DNA of 64,000 nt from Tipula vernalis (GCA_958295665.1 OY282560.1:270917315-270981314); one strand, 5' to 3'. Shown: positions 1 to 12,300, counted from the first letter of the stretch. The notes: generated by a model not told the origin, from the sequence alone. Program-made: numbers and translations.

Positions 1-364
1 TAGAAACGAAATTATCCGTACCGGAATAACATCATTCGTACAAAAAGCTAAAAAAAAAATCGAATTAAAATTCGTAATCGCGCTCAACAAAAGCTAAAGA
101 ATGAGGAAAGTTTTTTTTTTTTGAAAGATTGATACAAATATTTAACAATTGTAGAGTATTTGAATATTTTCAACTATAACCAACATTCGGAAATTATACC
201 AAAATCAAAAAAAAAAGACATGTTAGATAAATAATTTAAAAATTTAGAACAAAAACAAAACCAAATTGAATTTATAAAAATCTAACGTAATAAATTTAAC
301 AGATATGTATTTACCTAAAGAGTGTTTTATGATATGGAGTGTTGGATCAAATTTAAGCTTTCCT
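1..364. other. AT-rich sequence without a gene
   Basis: Low-complexity A/T-rich DNA with several A- and T-runs. No ORF, repeat or RNA is recognisable here. It flanks the 3' end of the first non-LTR element. Confidence 0.6.
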
Positions 365-387
365 TTAGGTTAGGTTGGTTAGGTTGG
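365..387 (-). repeat. TTAGG-like 3' tail of the non-LTR element
   Basis: On the plus strand this reads TTAGGTTAGG followed by TTGG-interrupted repeats; in element orientation it is a (CCTAA)n-like tail after the 3' UTR. Several dipteran non-LTR families end in such pentamers, so I read it as a retrotransposon tail rather than telomeric DNA. Confidence 0.55.
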
Positions 388-458
388 AGTGGCTGCTTAC
401 GCACACTTAGACCGGTGACGGTCCGTTGTGATACCACAGGATGTATCCCCTTTTACCC

Positions 459-2132
459 CTATTGGAACCATTTCGAGCTACTTATGTAGCGTAAGACGTC
501 CCGCACTTTAATGTTTTCGAGATCCGAGAGGCAGTCCATATTGAACTTACCTAAGTGTTTGTGCCTTCTGAGAGCCAATGCTGGACACGAGCAAAGGAAG
601 TGGACCAACGTCTCTTCCTCCTCTTCGTCCAAGCAGCTTCTGCAGAAGTCATTAGCCTCCAGACCCAGCCTTCTTGCATGTTCTCCAAAAAGGCAGTGTC
701 CCGTGAGAATTCCTACGACCGTTCTTAATTCACGTCTTCGTAAGGATATTAATGCCCTAGTGCGCCCCAAGTCCAGCTTTGGCCAAACTTGTCTTGCAAC
801 TCTACAGGTGAGGGCGTTAGACCACCTTTCCCCCGCTGAGGATAGCGCCTGCTTCCCAAGTGCTTGTCTCAGCGCTGTGATAGGCCTCCCCAGACTTGCC
901 CTTTCCGGTTGCAGCTGGAGAGTCGTACCATGCCTAGCAAGTTCATCTGCCCTGCAGTTCCCCATGACGCCCGAGTGACCTGGGACCCAGACTACCTGGA
1001 TGTTGAAATGCTCACCCATCTCATTTAGAGATGAGTGACAACTCAACGCCACCCGTGACGCCAAAGACACCGATTCTAACGACCGGATCGCCGCTTGACT
1101 GTCCACATAGATTGTGATATCGTCTGAGGATAACACATTATGCTTCAACCACGTCATGACCTCCTCAATCGCTACGACTTCAGCTTGGTACACGCTGCAG
1201 TAATCAGGGAGACGAACAGAAATATTTACATTTAATTTGTCACAGAATACTCCAGCTCCTACTTTGCCGTCTAGCTTGGAGCCATCTGTGAAGAATTGCA
1301 ACGCTTCGGTTTCCAATAACGGTCTATCCCTCCAGGATTCCCTTGAAGGGAAGGAGGTCCGAAATCGCTTCTCGAAGCGTAGAGTAGGTTTAATGTAGTC
1401 AAGATTCGCCAGCTCATCCTTCAACGATCTGACTATAGTAGAGTGTCCTATACTAAGACACCTCCACTGAGAGACGGCTGCAAGTCGTACAGCCGTATTT
1501 GCCGCCATCTGTTTGCCAAAAATGTCGACCGGAAGAAGGTGCAACATAACCTCTAAGGCACTTGTCGGTGTAGACCTCAATGCCCCGCTAACAAGCATAC
1601 AGGCCGTTCTTTGCACTCTCTCAATCTTACTTTTGTAAGTTACCTTATCCAGAGCTGGCCACCAAACACCCACCCCGTACATGAGTACAGGTCTCACTAC
1701 GGCGGTGTAGAGCCAGTGTACCAGCTCCGGCTTCAGACCCCATCTATGACCAATGGCGTTCCTACAGGAGTACAAAGCAATAGTAGCTTTGTTTATTCTC
1801 TCCAACATGTTGGGCTTCCAACTAAGCTTACTGTCCAAGATAATGCCCAGATATCTAGCTCTATCAGTAAAAGCAAGTCTCGTGCCATTTAAGGTAGGAG
1901 GGACAACTACCGGGATTTTGTATTTCTTAGTAAAGAGTACCAGCTCTGTCTTGGACGGGTTAATACCAAGTCCACATTTGCCAGCCCATTTCGTAACGAT
2001 GGTAAGCGCATTCTGCATTACGTCTACAATCGTGCCCAGGAATTTCCCGGTAACAGCTAAAGCTACGTCATCTGCGTACGCGATAACTCCAATACCCTCT
2101 CTCTCCAATTCAAGTAGTAACCCGTTTACCAC
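459..2132 (-). pseudogene. Non-LTR ORF2, second part: RT thumb, RNase H, zinc knuckle
   Basis: This 557-residue open stretch is the C-terminal half of ORF2. It opens inside the reverse transcriptase and shows the AYADDVAL catalytic box near residue 19, then the palm/thumb region with a KYLGI-type motif (here ARYLGIILD). RNase H follows, with FFTDGS, the QAE glutamate, YVDSQAA and PGHSG...ADELA as its active-site blocks (about residues 280-410). A CX2C...HX4C knuckle (CRSC...HFLCSC) closes the protein, as in LOA and R1 clades. It is out of frame with the upstream RT half because of a long C run at 2158-2171. ORF2 makes the nicking and cDNA-copying enzyme used in target-primed reverse transcription; this copy cannot make a complete one. 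Confidence 0.85.
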
Positions 2133-3003
2133 TATGTTCCAGAGAAGAGGGGACAGAACCCCCCCCCCCCTGCGGAGTTCCCCTAGTTACTCGCCTCTTG
2201 AAGGTGGAGTCCCCCAACTTCGAGCTAACAATCCTGCTTCCCAGCATATAATTGATTAACCCTATCAGAGGAACGTCCACCTCCAAAAATGACAATCCCT
2301 CCTTGATTGCCTCCGCTTTCACATTATTAAAGGCGCCTTCTATATCCAGGAAGGCCACCAAACAGAATTCCTTCGAATTAATCGATTTCTCAATCGTAGA
2401 CACCAAGGCGTGCAGAGCCGTGTCCACAGATCTACCCTTTGTGTACGCATGCTGAGACGATGCCCACTTCCTGGCACCTATTTTATCTCTGATGTATACA
2501 TCCAGCAGCCTTTCCAAGGTTTTCAAAAGAAAGGATGATAGAGTTATTGGTCTTAGGACCTTAGGATAGACATGTGAGCTTTTCCCCGCTTTCGGTATGA
2601 ACACCACATTGACCTCCGTCCAGTACCTAGGAATATAGCCCAGCTTCAAACACCCTTTGAATATAGCTTCCAGGTAAGGAAGAATAATTACTGAGTTGTT
2701 TTGAAGTTCCGCTGGTATAATTTGATCCGGACCAGCCGATTTAAATGGTTTAAAACCCCTCAGTGCCCATAGGATCCGTTTTCTGGTTACGATATCCTCT
2801 GTGGTTACTGACAGTGATTCCTGATGATTAAAACGCACCAACAGGTCTTCAAAGCTCCCTGGGAAGTGTGTCTCGAAGAGAAGCTCCAGAGATTCTCCAC
2901 TAGAAGCTGTCCAAGACCCGTCCGGTTTTATCAAAAAACTAGGACTAGATGTACTTTTGGAAAGAATCTTCCTAAGGCGGGAGGTTTCGGATACCTCTTC
3001 CAT
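2110..3003 (-). pseudogene. Non-LTR ORF2, middle part: reverse transcriptase N-terminal half
   Basis: Reverse transcriptase fingers and palm: an FKSAGPDQI motif, IPKAGK, LRPITLSSFLLKTLE, the first catalytic aspartate in FLDIEGAFNNV, and RGTPQGG, where the frame is lost in a run of C on the plus strand. It is in the same frame as the upstream endonuclease segment, interrupted only by a TAA at 3160-3162. The product should continue into the segment ending at 459, so this is one broken gene rather than two. Confidence 0.85.
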
Positions 3004-3159
3004 ATTATCACAGAAGATTCTCCAAGACCTCCTTTGTGCCTTTCTTAATTCTTTCTTATAAGTTCCGAGTTTCTCCTTATAGGAGTCCCAATCCTGAGCC
3101 TCCCTTGCATTTTTGGCTCTATTAAAGGCTATCCTACAAGCCTTTCGATAGGTTTCCAG

Positions 3160-4074
3160 TTACCTGGACCACCATACCGGTTTTTGCCTACCCCTAGGCT
3201 TAGCCAGTGGGCAGGCAGCGCGAAAGGATCGGTTGCATGCGCTAGTAACGCTAGCCACCATGTCCTCCAGCTCCCCAACGGTCGTCGGGGGCTCCATAGC
3301 CCTCGTCGGTAACATTTCCTCCAATAATTCCCCATATTTGCTCCAGTTGGTCCTTCTAGGGTTCCTGAAGGCTTCCCGGGTAGCAGGGTGAATATCGAGG
3401 CTATAGGTTAAATATCGATGATCAGAAAAGGAGTGTTCCTTATCCACCCTCCAATTTTTAACCATATGAAGAATATTATTTGAGGCAAGGGTCACGTCTA
3501 GAACCTCCTGCCTGTTACTAGTAATAAATGTGGGTTCCCGCCCAATATTACACACTGAAAGGTTAGTACTCATCAAATAATCAAAAAGCGACTCACCTCT
3601 TTCATTAATGTCTGTGCTTCCCCAGATAGTGTGATGCGCATTAGCATCCACTCCCAGTACCACACCTACCTTTGATTGTTCCGCTTTACGGATCAGCTCC
3701 TCCAGGTTATCCGGAGGAACCTCCTTCTCCCGGTCCATGTAGGCTGAAACTAGCCAGAATCTACAAGTGCCTACTTCCAGGCTAACTGCAGTAGTGTCAT
3801 TATTGCTGTATTGAGAGAGAAGGAAAAGATTTATATTATTTTTCCCAAGAATACAGGATCTGATCTTCCCAGACTTACTAGAGGATTAAATTTTATACCC
3901 CTTGGTTCTGAGGCCACAGATCCTGTTGTTGTTAATCCAAGGTTCTTGGATTAGTATCACATCCTCACCCGAACTAGTCAGCCTGAGGAGTAGAGCTGCC
4001 GAAGCAGCCTTAGAATGGTGAAGGTTAATTTGAGTTATCTTAATCATAACCATTTCACCTCTACCTACCTCCAT
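3160..4074 (-). pseudogene. Non-LTR ORF2, first part: AP-like endonuclease
   Basis: Endonuclease/exonuclease/phosphatase-fold nuclease that nicks the target DNA. Motifs in order: ITQINLHHSKAAS at the start, LIQEPWI (catalytic E), GVDANAHHTIWGS (D and N), and SDHRYLTYSL near the end (D and H). A single TAA at 3886-3888 splits it into 3886-4074 and 3160-3738, all in one frame, and a second TAA at 3160 separates it from the RT. The start at 4074 is the first Met before the conserved ITQINL block; it lies about 30 nt after the ORF1 stop, a normal spacing for these elements. Confidence 0.85.
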
Positions 4075-4100
4075 GATAAATTCCTGCTACCGCAGGAATA

Positions 4101-5412
4101 TTAATTCCCGGTAATTTGGGATGCGCCGGATACGCCCGTCTCGCCACTTCTCGTACCCTCTATAGAGGACTTGTCAGTGCTCCCCCGTCTGGCCGGGCTG
4201 TCGACATCCTCCTCCATCGGTACACCAGCTCCTTCGCTTATGTGCACCTCCTCATCCTTCGAGAGAGTCCTTGCCCTACCAAGGTCGCCGGATTCACTCT
4301 CCCCCCTACCCTCAGCTTCTTCCCCCATGCTGCTGGTACCCCCTTCTGGGGGCCTGGGCGGGTTGCCACCCTCCTCCGGTTGGCCTCCCGTACGCGCTTC
4401 CGCCCCATCCTTCTTATAAACGTTGAGAGTAATTGACCCGAAACCGAAGTCAATTACTCCCTTCGTTTTGTGAAGGAGGGCAAGGGAGTCCTTATTTATC
4501 ACCATGATTGATAATTTCGAGCCCCCCCTTGGCCTCCTCCTGCTTGACGATCTTCCAATTTCCTGTCGGAAGATTCGGGTTACTGGCCTGAATGATTTTC
4601 AAAGCCCCGTCCGGGCTAGCCGGTTCGGATGGCAGCCATACACGTGCCCGCGGCCTGCTGGGAATTTCCTGCCGGCTAACTGCCGCAAGCTTTGCGCCTG
4701 GCCACACCTCCCCTACTTTGGCTATAGCCTTTTTGTACAGATCCACAGATCTAGAGTCCGAGCATGCAGTCATCTTTACACGCCCTTGATACCATCCCGC
4801 ATCTCTGCAGGATGGGGGTGGTCCCGGATTTTCACCCAGGACCTTTAAAAAGACGAGGTTGAGTGCATTATACACCAACCTCCATTTTTCCGCCGTGATG
4901 CTCCCATCTTCTTGACTTTCGTCAATGACGGCTAGCATCAACACATGCTCCCTCAGGACCTCGCTGAACAGCTTTGTCCCTGAGTTGGAGCTCGGCTTCT
5001 TTTCAGTCACCAATTTGGCCCGCTTGCTGTTGACTACTTCCACCTCGTCCTGGGACCGCTGTCTTTTCGACATATGGTCCCTTTCCGAGCTTCCGCAGCC
5101 CACAGTGCTCCTTGCCCAAGCTACTGATCTTCTTTGCTCTTCCGTAAGCTGCCCCTCGGGGGTCGCAGCCCACTTCTCGAGAATTCGGAGCGCCGAGCGG
5201 CGATTCCTGTATCGCCTTTTCGCCGGAGGAATGTCTCTCGTCCCACTCCCCTGTGCTGCGTTGGTACCGCTAACTCCCGGGACTTGTGCCCTAGAGTCAA
5301 CCACCTTTGCAACCTTAGAGGCCCCACCCGTCTGGTTCGAGGTACCTCCCTCCGCTGATACCGGCTTTTGAGGAGAGCCGGTGCCCTTTGTTTTTGTGTT
5401 TGATCTTACCAT
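4101..5412 (-). pseudogene. Non-LTR ORF1 (RNA-binding gag-like protein, DUF4780-like)
   Basis: ORF1 protein of the element, expected to coat the RNA. The first part (4492-5412, 306 residues) has a basic, Ser/Gly-rich N terminus, then a block around VKMTACSDSRSVDLYKKA and WPGAKLAAV that resembles DUF4780, a domain found in ORF1 of LOA-like elements. The second part (4101-4505) carries the conserved GVIDFGFGSITL segment and a Gly/Pro/Glu-rich tail. They are in different frames; the slip lies in a G-run (plus-strand C run near 4522-4529). The element at 56-60 kb has the same two ORF1 blocks, which supports reading this as one broken gene. Confidence 0.75.
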
Positions 5413-6033
5413 TTGATTCCCACGAGTATCGGAGAAATAAAGGTCCGCCTGCGCAGAGATCCGTATACGCAGGTAAGGCTAATTACAACTGGAGGTCGCC
5501 AGGTATCCAGAGGGCTCCGTTAGCGACTGGGCTTTGTTAAATTGGCCCCCAGCCTAGTAGACCATCAGCACGGGTCGCTTAACGCCTTAATCCAGCCCAT
5601 TCGGCTCGCTGGCACCCCGGCCTCCCTGCACCCCCTTCCCTCCGCCCATTCTCTCCCCCATTCACCTAATCACATGGAGAGCCCAATCCAATGGGATCCA
5701 TTCCATTCACCGGGTCACCCGTTTATAGGGTCCCCCACTCATCACCCGCGGAGACTCCGGAGGTGCAGAGAGGACGTGACGCCCAGTCCGCCGTGGTTAT
5801 TGGCCGATGGTTTTCTGGCGCCATCTGTTCGCCTTTCCATGCTGGGCATCATAGGCACTCAGAATTTAATGAACTCAGGTTAACCACTCCCCAGTTCCCT
5901 GAGACTCTCCCCCCAGCTGGACTGCGGTTGGGGGCGGCTTATTTAATTCACCGCTAGCCTACCTATCGATAGGCCGTCCACTATCCACCACCTGTGACCC
6001 CCCCGATAGCTGCAGTACGCCACGGGAAGCTTT
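5413..6033 (-). other. 5' leader of the non-LTR element
   Basis: Sequence upstream of ORF1 that is clearly richer in C and G than its surroundings, with a sharp return to AT-rich DNA near 6035. Non-LTR elements carry an internal promoter here, but I see no motif I can name. Short ORFs in it are not supported by any similarity. Confidence 0.45.
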
Positions 6034-6044
6034 CCTTTAAAACG

Positions 6045-6362
6045 AAACAAAATTCCAATTGTAGAGAGTTTGGCTGATTTAGAAAATATTTTATCTTTAG
6101 TAGACCGAAATTTTATGGGTGAAAAAAGATCCCAAATACGAAATACGGCGACACAATTTTTAAAGCAAAATCAACATTTTCTAAAACCGACAAAATTCCT
6201 GTGAATAGTCAAAAAGTGGCAAATAAAATGTTAGAAAATAATCCGGACCTATGTTTAACTAAATCTAATAAGGGCAGTAAGAAACTATTACTGAACCTAT
6301 TGGACTACCAAAACAAAATGACTAAACTGATAATTAATACTCCCCAATATCCGTAAGCCGAA
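6045..6362 (+). pseudogene. Penelope-like element fragment (N-terminal RT region)
   Basis: Two short translated stretches in different frames resemble the region just before the reverse transcriptase core of Penelope-like elements: IPIVESLADLENIL... and LCLTKSNKGS...LLDYQNKM, comparable with the ADKG...NKMTxLL block of that family. A stop near 6200 and a frameshift separate them. No catalytic motif is left. The match is by eye and short, so confidence is moderate. Confidence 0.45.
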
Positions 6363-7040
6363 TAATCATTAAAGGTCACTTGTCTCGACCAGTTCTTCGG
6401 CTTATAATTTGTCTAAGTTTTGGTTGTAAACAGAAAACTGCAAATTCAACATCGAAAATTCTTTTATATTCATAAACTTGAAAAATTAATGAGAATGATA
6501 TATAGATTAGCATCTTTGGATTTCAATTTTCCCAACGAGTTATGGCGATCAGTTTTTATAGCAAATCTAAGTAGTTGAAGGTCCGTATAGTGTAGTATTT
6601 ATTGAACAAAAAAAAACAAGCAGGTTTGCATTTGGAAAAGGTTTTTCCTTTCGAGGGAATAAATGGAATTTTTTTTTTTTTTCTCTCGAAGAAAGAAGGT
6701 GTAAAGAAAAACAAGGGTGCTAGTAAAACTAATGTACAAAAATAAAAACAAATTTTCCTATTTTAAATAAAATCTAGGTACCAAACATTTGTATATGTGC
6801 TAAATAAAACTAATGTAAAGTAAAAGCAGTGCCTCTTCTAAATACCATTAAGTAGGTTTATGTGCTAATTAAAACGTCGACCTGGGTCAAGTCGATATCC
6901 GATAGCCCTATATCATAACCAAAAAAAAAAAAAAACAAAAGACATCAAAAGGAGAAGTTCAAACAAAAATTTGTGAACCAAAAAAAAAATATCTAGAACG
7001 GTTTTGGCCATGAAATTGTATAAAACAACCGAAAAGGAAC
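6363..7040. other. AT-rich non-coding stretch
   Basis: No gene seen. It holds poly-T and poly-A runs and a 9 bp inverted pair (TAAGCCGAA near 6354, TTCGGCTTA near 6402) with a 40 bp loop, at the edge of the Penelope scrap. Confidence 0.4.
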
Positions 7041-7081
7041 CAAAGCATCAAGAAGTGTCGGCTGATCTTCAAGGCACCTCC

Positions 7082-7110
7082 TATTTAAGGAGGGAGTACT
7101 TCCTCAGTTC
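7082..7110 (+). promoter_or_regulatory. Possible TATA-plus-initiator core promoter
   Basis: TATTTAAG at 7082 is followed at 7104 by TCAGTTC, an insect initiator-like sequence, at a plausible spacing for a Pol II start. It sits in a locally less AT-rich block (7040-7170) that could be part of an unrecognised LTR. No coding sequence that it would drive is evident, so this is a weak call. Confidence 0.3.
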
Positions 7111-7170
7111 ATCAGCTGGAGACCTGATGAAGCACGCCCTACGAGGTCTATTCGGTCTATTCATCCGTTC

Positions 7171-8850
7171 TTAAATCTTAAAATTTTGCTGAACATTTTT
7201 TTTTTGGATTGATCCATTTATAATATTTAATGTTTTTTAATTTTTTTATCAACCACCTTTTTTCTCCTTTTTACGTTAATCGATGTCTAAAATCCCAAAT
7301 TACATTTTGTGTAAATGGTGTATTTGGGGTTACCAAAACCATAACTGTGTAACGAACTGGTCGTTACTGACATTCTTTTCTGTGTTCGTCATGATGTTTT
7401 TTTTGGTTGATGTTGTCATTTCGCTTTCATTTCACTTTGCGTTGTGTATTGGGTGGATGAGATGTGAACGCAGCCTGTGTAAGCGGTGTATGGATTGTGA
7501 GACAGATGGCCGCCCGGTGTTTCATGGTTTCGTCGACGAATATGGGTTGAAAAAGGGCGCACGGATAGGCAAGAAGCATTTTTTTTGTTATGGTTGAGAA
7601 TGAGAATTTTTTTTGGGGAGGGATTGAAAATCGAGACGTCAAAGCGTAAAGACGAAAAAAAATAATAATAATAAGATTGGGAATAAAAATTAATACAAAA
7701 TTAACCTAAATAAATAATTATAGAAAAAAAATAAAATAAAAAAAAAATAAGAAAAAAAAATCCCAGGCAAGCAGAACAATATAATTACCACATAAATAGG
7801 AAAAAAAAACTAACAGTGAAATAAAATATCCGTAAGTACTACTAGCGGGAGTATTAGCGGTGCTGTTAGCGGTTCACTGTTGTTTTGTGTGGTTTAAAAT
7901 AAACCATTTACATCCAAATCGTTGTGTGGTGGTGCAATAGAATAGACGATTTACGCCAGAATCGTTGTATGTGGTCTATTGTTTAAGCGGCTGATGGTTT
8001 TGTTACTCTGATTGGCGTAATTCTCAGCAACATTCAGCGGTGGCGTCTTGTTGGCAAGTGTTGACATTTCCGTGGAGCCCCAAGAGACGAACAGGCAACA
8101 GTAGCAGTATTTTCAACAGGTCATCTTGTGAAAATGTCGGTATAGCCAAGTTTTTTATTATCCACTGTCACATTTTTTTTTGTTGTTTAGATAAATTCTG
8201 TTGGATTGAAGAACTCATTTGCAAAACATAATTTTTTTTCAATCAATCCGCGCGAGTTTTTTTTTTGTTTCTTTTTAGATTTCAGGTATCCTCTGGATCG
8301 GAGAGCTCGAAGAGTCCACAGGATGTCGCCGTGCGTTCGAGTGGGATTGTCGTTTGCAATTGAATGATTTAAATACAGTTTTGTTGTTGTTAAATTATAT
8401 AAAATCATAATTTTTATTTTGTTTGTTAATAAATTATGAAAATTTTGGTTGTACGACATAATCTTGCATCATGAAGCGTTGAGTAATTATTGTGTTCGGG
8501 AGGTGACCATGAAGGTGGTGTGTGTGACTGGGTGAAATGGTGAAATAAAGTGACCTTAATGCAGCTTTCAAGGCCCTGAATGGACACCACCACAACCCAC
8601 GACAGACTGCGCGATAGCCGGAGCAAATGCTGCAGGTGGTGACGTCGGGGCATTCTGTTTAACGAGGACAGCCACTAGTTGTCCCCGTTATAACTGTTTT
8701 TTTTGTTTAAATACGATCCAATGTTTAAAAATGAATTAAACGTTTTATTTACGGTAGGATGAGCGGAGAACATGAGGTGTTGTTCAATTAAATCTTTCTA
8801 AGTATAAAATCTCGACATAAGCAAAAATATTGCTGCTCTCTCTATTACAA
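7171..8850. other. Non-coding stretch with short repeats
   Basis: No gene recognised. Two related direct repeats lie at about 7900-7935 and 7947-7975 (ATTTACATCCAAATCGTTGT and ATTTACGCCAGAATCGTTGT), and a 10 bp inverted pair, AACAGTGAA/TTCACTGTT, brackets 7812-7886. A poly-pyrimidine tract ending in AG at about 8255-8285 resembles a splice acceptor, but no flanking exon can be shown. Short ORFs (7283-7597, 8040-8231) have no family features. Confidence 0.35.
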
Positions 8851-8854
8851 CAAC

Positions 8855-9358
8855 TGCTGGGGAAGTATTGACCTATAGGTCTAGTTCACAAACAACATTA
8901 ATTAAGAAGGAAATGAGCTCGCATTTAGCTAGTTTCTCTAAGACTTTGGGAAAAGACAAAAGTTCTAGCAAAACTGATCCTGGAGTAATGAATTCCAAGA
9001 TGTCCCGATCCTTGGGGACACTATGTGGGCTCCAAGAGGACTTGGTGTCAGACTCGCCTTTGGGCGGGGAATTCCGACACGACAGTAGTGGAGGCGACGG
9101 TGTAAATTGATGCTAAGGCTGGTGCAGATCAATTTACACCATTGCAAGCTAGCCTTGGCTGCTTAAAATTGAAGCTGATGGAGTTGACGTTAACCTGATC
9201 CAGGAGCCATAAGTCATTGGAGACCGGGTTATGGGACTCAGGGCACTAAACTATAAAGTGATGTTTGCCAAGAAGGAAGGTAAAACTCGTTTGTGCATTC
9301 TCTGTTTAATTACAGTAACTCAGATGTAGTGGTGGCTGGCACTGAGATTGGTAGTTTA
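8855..9358 (+). pseudogene. LOA/R1-like non-LTR fragment (ORF1 end and endonuclease start)
   Basis: Frame-shifted fragments on the plus strand. 8868-9110 encodes a Ser/Lys-rich piece that may be ORF1. From about 9140 the translation reads LKIEADGVDVNLIQEP, then GDRVMGLRALNYKVMFAKKEGKTRLC, and SDVVVAGTEIG: the beginning of an R1/LOA-type endonuclease with its LIQEP catalytic block. It ends abruptly at about 9358. The ORF1 assignment is weaker than the endonuclease one. Confidence 0.6.
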
Positions 9359-12300
9359 CATTGTTACGAACCCTTCGGGAACATGCACGTTTATTTCGGG
9401 TAGCTCTAGCGGCTAGGGGGGTTTTTGGTTACCGAATATGCGAGATCCAACAAATCATACGTGCACTCTTTAGGAAATCTACATTATCGTTCACAAGGGT
9501 CTGATCACTTTCACGCCATCACAATAAAAGAAAATTAGCTCATTTTTGACACTGTATTACCCTCATTTAAATAGTCGACCATACAAAAAAAAATTTTAAC
9601 ATAATAAATCACAGAACTAAATGTTTATAATCTTACTGTAAACTAAGAACTTGTGTAGATTTTTATTAAAAGAGCAAGACTGGCTTAATTAATTAATTAA
9701 AAAAAGTAGGTTGCTTACCAATTTTATTCCGAAGAGCGCTCCTTGGAAGATACAATAGCTTAGCTGAAAAAAAGGAATTAACTGATTTGACAAAACAAAA
9801 TTTACCCTGTTTTGCTCCTTGACTTAATCTACACTCACAAATTTAACTATTTCAATACTTATTAAATTGAACATTTAACAAAAAAAACCAAAAACAAAAA
9901 AATTTCGCTAATTAGGAATCGATTTAGGCAACAGCGACGTAATGACGATGTCGCGAATGACACAAGACTTTGGACCCGATGTAATATTAATCTTCTATCT
10001 GTCTATCTTAAAATTTTTTTAAATTCAATTTAAATTTTAACTTCAGGCAACCAGTTGGGAAATGCCTTATTTATGTAAATAGTTCGATGTTTCAAAATCA
10101 CACAAATTACACAAAATTACATTTCCTAACGTATTTCATGCAAGGTATTTTCTAATTTTAATAACAAATCAGCAAATTATATATTTTTGAAAATGTCAAA
10201 GTAACAAAGGGTTTCATCAATATTTGACTAATGGCCAGACCTGCTGTTTTTTGACTAAACATAATAATTTACTCATTCGTGTATTATTCTCTGTAGAGCT
10301 TTGACTGCCTCATGAAAATTTTATATACGTACAACATACAATTTATTATTGTGTGCTGTCATATACGTTATTTGTATTAGGGTATCATTTTGTGAAGGTA
10401 AGTATCAAAAGTAAGCCAATCGGTTGAAATCTCACTTGCTATGAAGCAAGAGAATTTACAATACTGTGTTGTTCATTGCTCAAACAATACGGTAAGTATT
10501 TTTTGAATATTCTACTTTTAGTAAAGTTCTATTACATATTGTATAATAAAAAAATGTATTTCTTTAGTTTTAACTTAATATATTTGTTTATTAATTTTTT
10601 ATTAATTTATAATAAATTGGTTTTTTATTAAAAATTATTAAAAAATTAATAAACAAAATTATTAAGTTAAAACTAACGAAATTCATTTTTTTATTTTGTG
10701 AATGTAACGTAAATTAACGATAATTCGTATTTTTAATATATAATCGGTCGAATATATTAAAAGAATCTAACGACTCGCGCAACTCATTATCGGTTTTGTT
10801 TTCAGTTTACAATTTAAAATTACTAATTTATTCAAAAAAAAAAATAAAAAATAAACGGAAGAAAACAATTTTAACAGCACTAGTACAAATACATACCACA
10901 AAATAACGAAACGAAAAAAAAGAGCATTCGAACACACACAATAACTAATACCATCACGACCCGGTAATTCTCGCCTCACTGACTCATGAGGCGACCAAAA
11001 TTCTTCTCCAGTTGTACTTTGCGTGATCAACGAGAAATTTTGTTTGAATTGGCACGTTAAAACATGAAACTGGAAATATAAAACTTAAAAAACGAAATCT
11101 TCGGCTTAACATTTTTAAACTTATTTTTGATTAGGGTAAATTCAAATGTTCGCATTATTTTCGTTCTATTTTTACGAAATAAGGTATAAAGTGATAATCA
11201 TGGTGAGGTATAAGGGCGCATCACCGTGATTGATCAGTGATCGTTCATGAAGCGCTCATTCGTACAACAGGGATGTTACAATCAGCTTTTTGGTCGTTGT
11301 CTCTACCGACCTCTTTTCAATTTCTGAAAATTTTGTTTTCCGCCCTCCACTTCGATACCTAAAAGTTCGTTTTCTTGTTTGACTCAATTTCTAATTTGAA
11401 CTCTCTGGAATCCGGTAGCTTTTCCTAACGACAGTATTTCTGAAGCGAATATCATCTGTAAAATCGCCCAACCACTGGTACTAGTACCTAGGGTAATGTT
11501 CACGAGTTTGAACGATTTGTCTGACTACACGCGTAGTAACTAGATCAAAACCATTGATTTTTGCGTTAAGTATAACTTTCTAAATTATTTAAATACGGTT
11601 TTACTGTTTTAGTGACAGTAAAATTATTTTTATTTATTATTCTATCGATATCATCGAACTTTACAATGACACCATCGATCCATTTTTGCATATTTTATTT
11701 TTTCGTAAATTCAGATTTGGCAAAAACAAAATCTAACTTTTACTTAAGGCGGTAGTTTACTTAACAAAAACATTTGGAACATAAATTAATGTCATCGATT
11801 TATTACATTATTTTTTGGATTTCTGTTTTTTGTTAATTTTCCAAACTTTATGGTTATATTTCCTACGTTTGAATTCAAATAAACAATTTTTCAATAGAAA
11901 TTTGATGAATTGTAAAATTAGCTGAATTGGAAATATACAAAAAAAAAAACAAAAACTTTTTCGGATCGGATTTCATATTCATTCTACCCTCCACAACATC
12001 AAAAACATAAAATTAACTAAAAGTAGGAGTGTTATTTATTGACATTCAACATTTTTTCCAAATCAAATCGATTTATTATTATTTTTTTTATTTTGGCTCT
12101 CAAATTTATTTCATTTTTATTGTAATAGGGACAGAAAAGATTATGGTATGAGCCGCGCCGATTCATTATCATTGTTATTATGTTTGATTATCAAATTTCG
12201 TCATAATTTCATCCTACATTACATTCTATTCGTAGTATAATAAAATATAAAAACCAATTGTTTGATAATAATTGCCAAAATAATAAAATTAAAGCAAACA

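Larger units (their letters stand above)
365..6033 (-). mobile_element. LOA/R1-like non-LTR retrotransposon, nearly full length, decayed
   Basis: Read on the minus strand the order is a GC-rich 5' leader, ORF1, ORF2 (AP-type endonuclease, reverse transcriptase, RNase H, C-terminal zinc knuckle), a short 3' UTR and a pentanucleotide-like tail. An endonuclease opening of the type INLHHSKAAS, an RNase H domain and a terminal CCHC are typical of the R1/LOA/I group; I favour LOA because the ORF1 has a DUF4780-like region. Breaks seen: a G-run frameshift in ORF1, TAA at 3886-3888, TAA at 3160-3162, and a frameshift in the C12 run near 2158-2171. The 5' end is set by loss of GC-rich sequence near 6033 and is approximate. 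I did not identify target-site duplications. Confidence 0.8.

Noticed and set aside
365..387. Telomeric DNA
   Set aside because: Too short and sits exactly at the 3' end of a non-LTR element.
511..978. 155-aa plus-strand ORF
   Set aside because: Shadow of the minus-strand non-LTR RNase H region, with no domain of its own.
5542..5957. Plus-strand ORFs in the GC-rich leader
   Set aside because: They lie antisense to the element's 5' leader and are Pro/Ser/His-rich low-complexity translations; high GC explains the open frames.
8255..8340. Host gene exon after a poly-pyrimidine/AG acceptor
   Set aside because: No open frame with recognisable similarity follows, and no donor can be matched.
9361..9420. 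TGTTACGAACCC as a possible LTR start after the LOA fragment
   Set aside because: No second copy, primer site or coding partner found.
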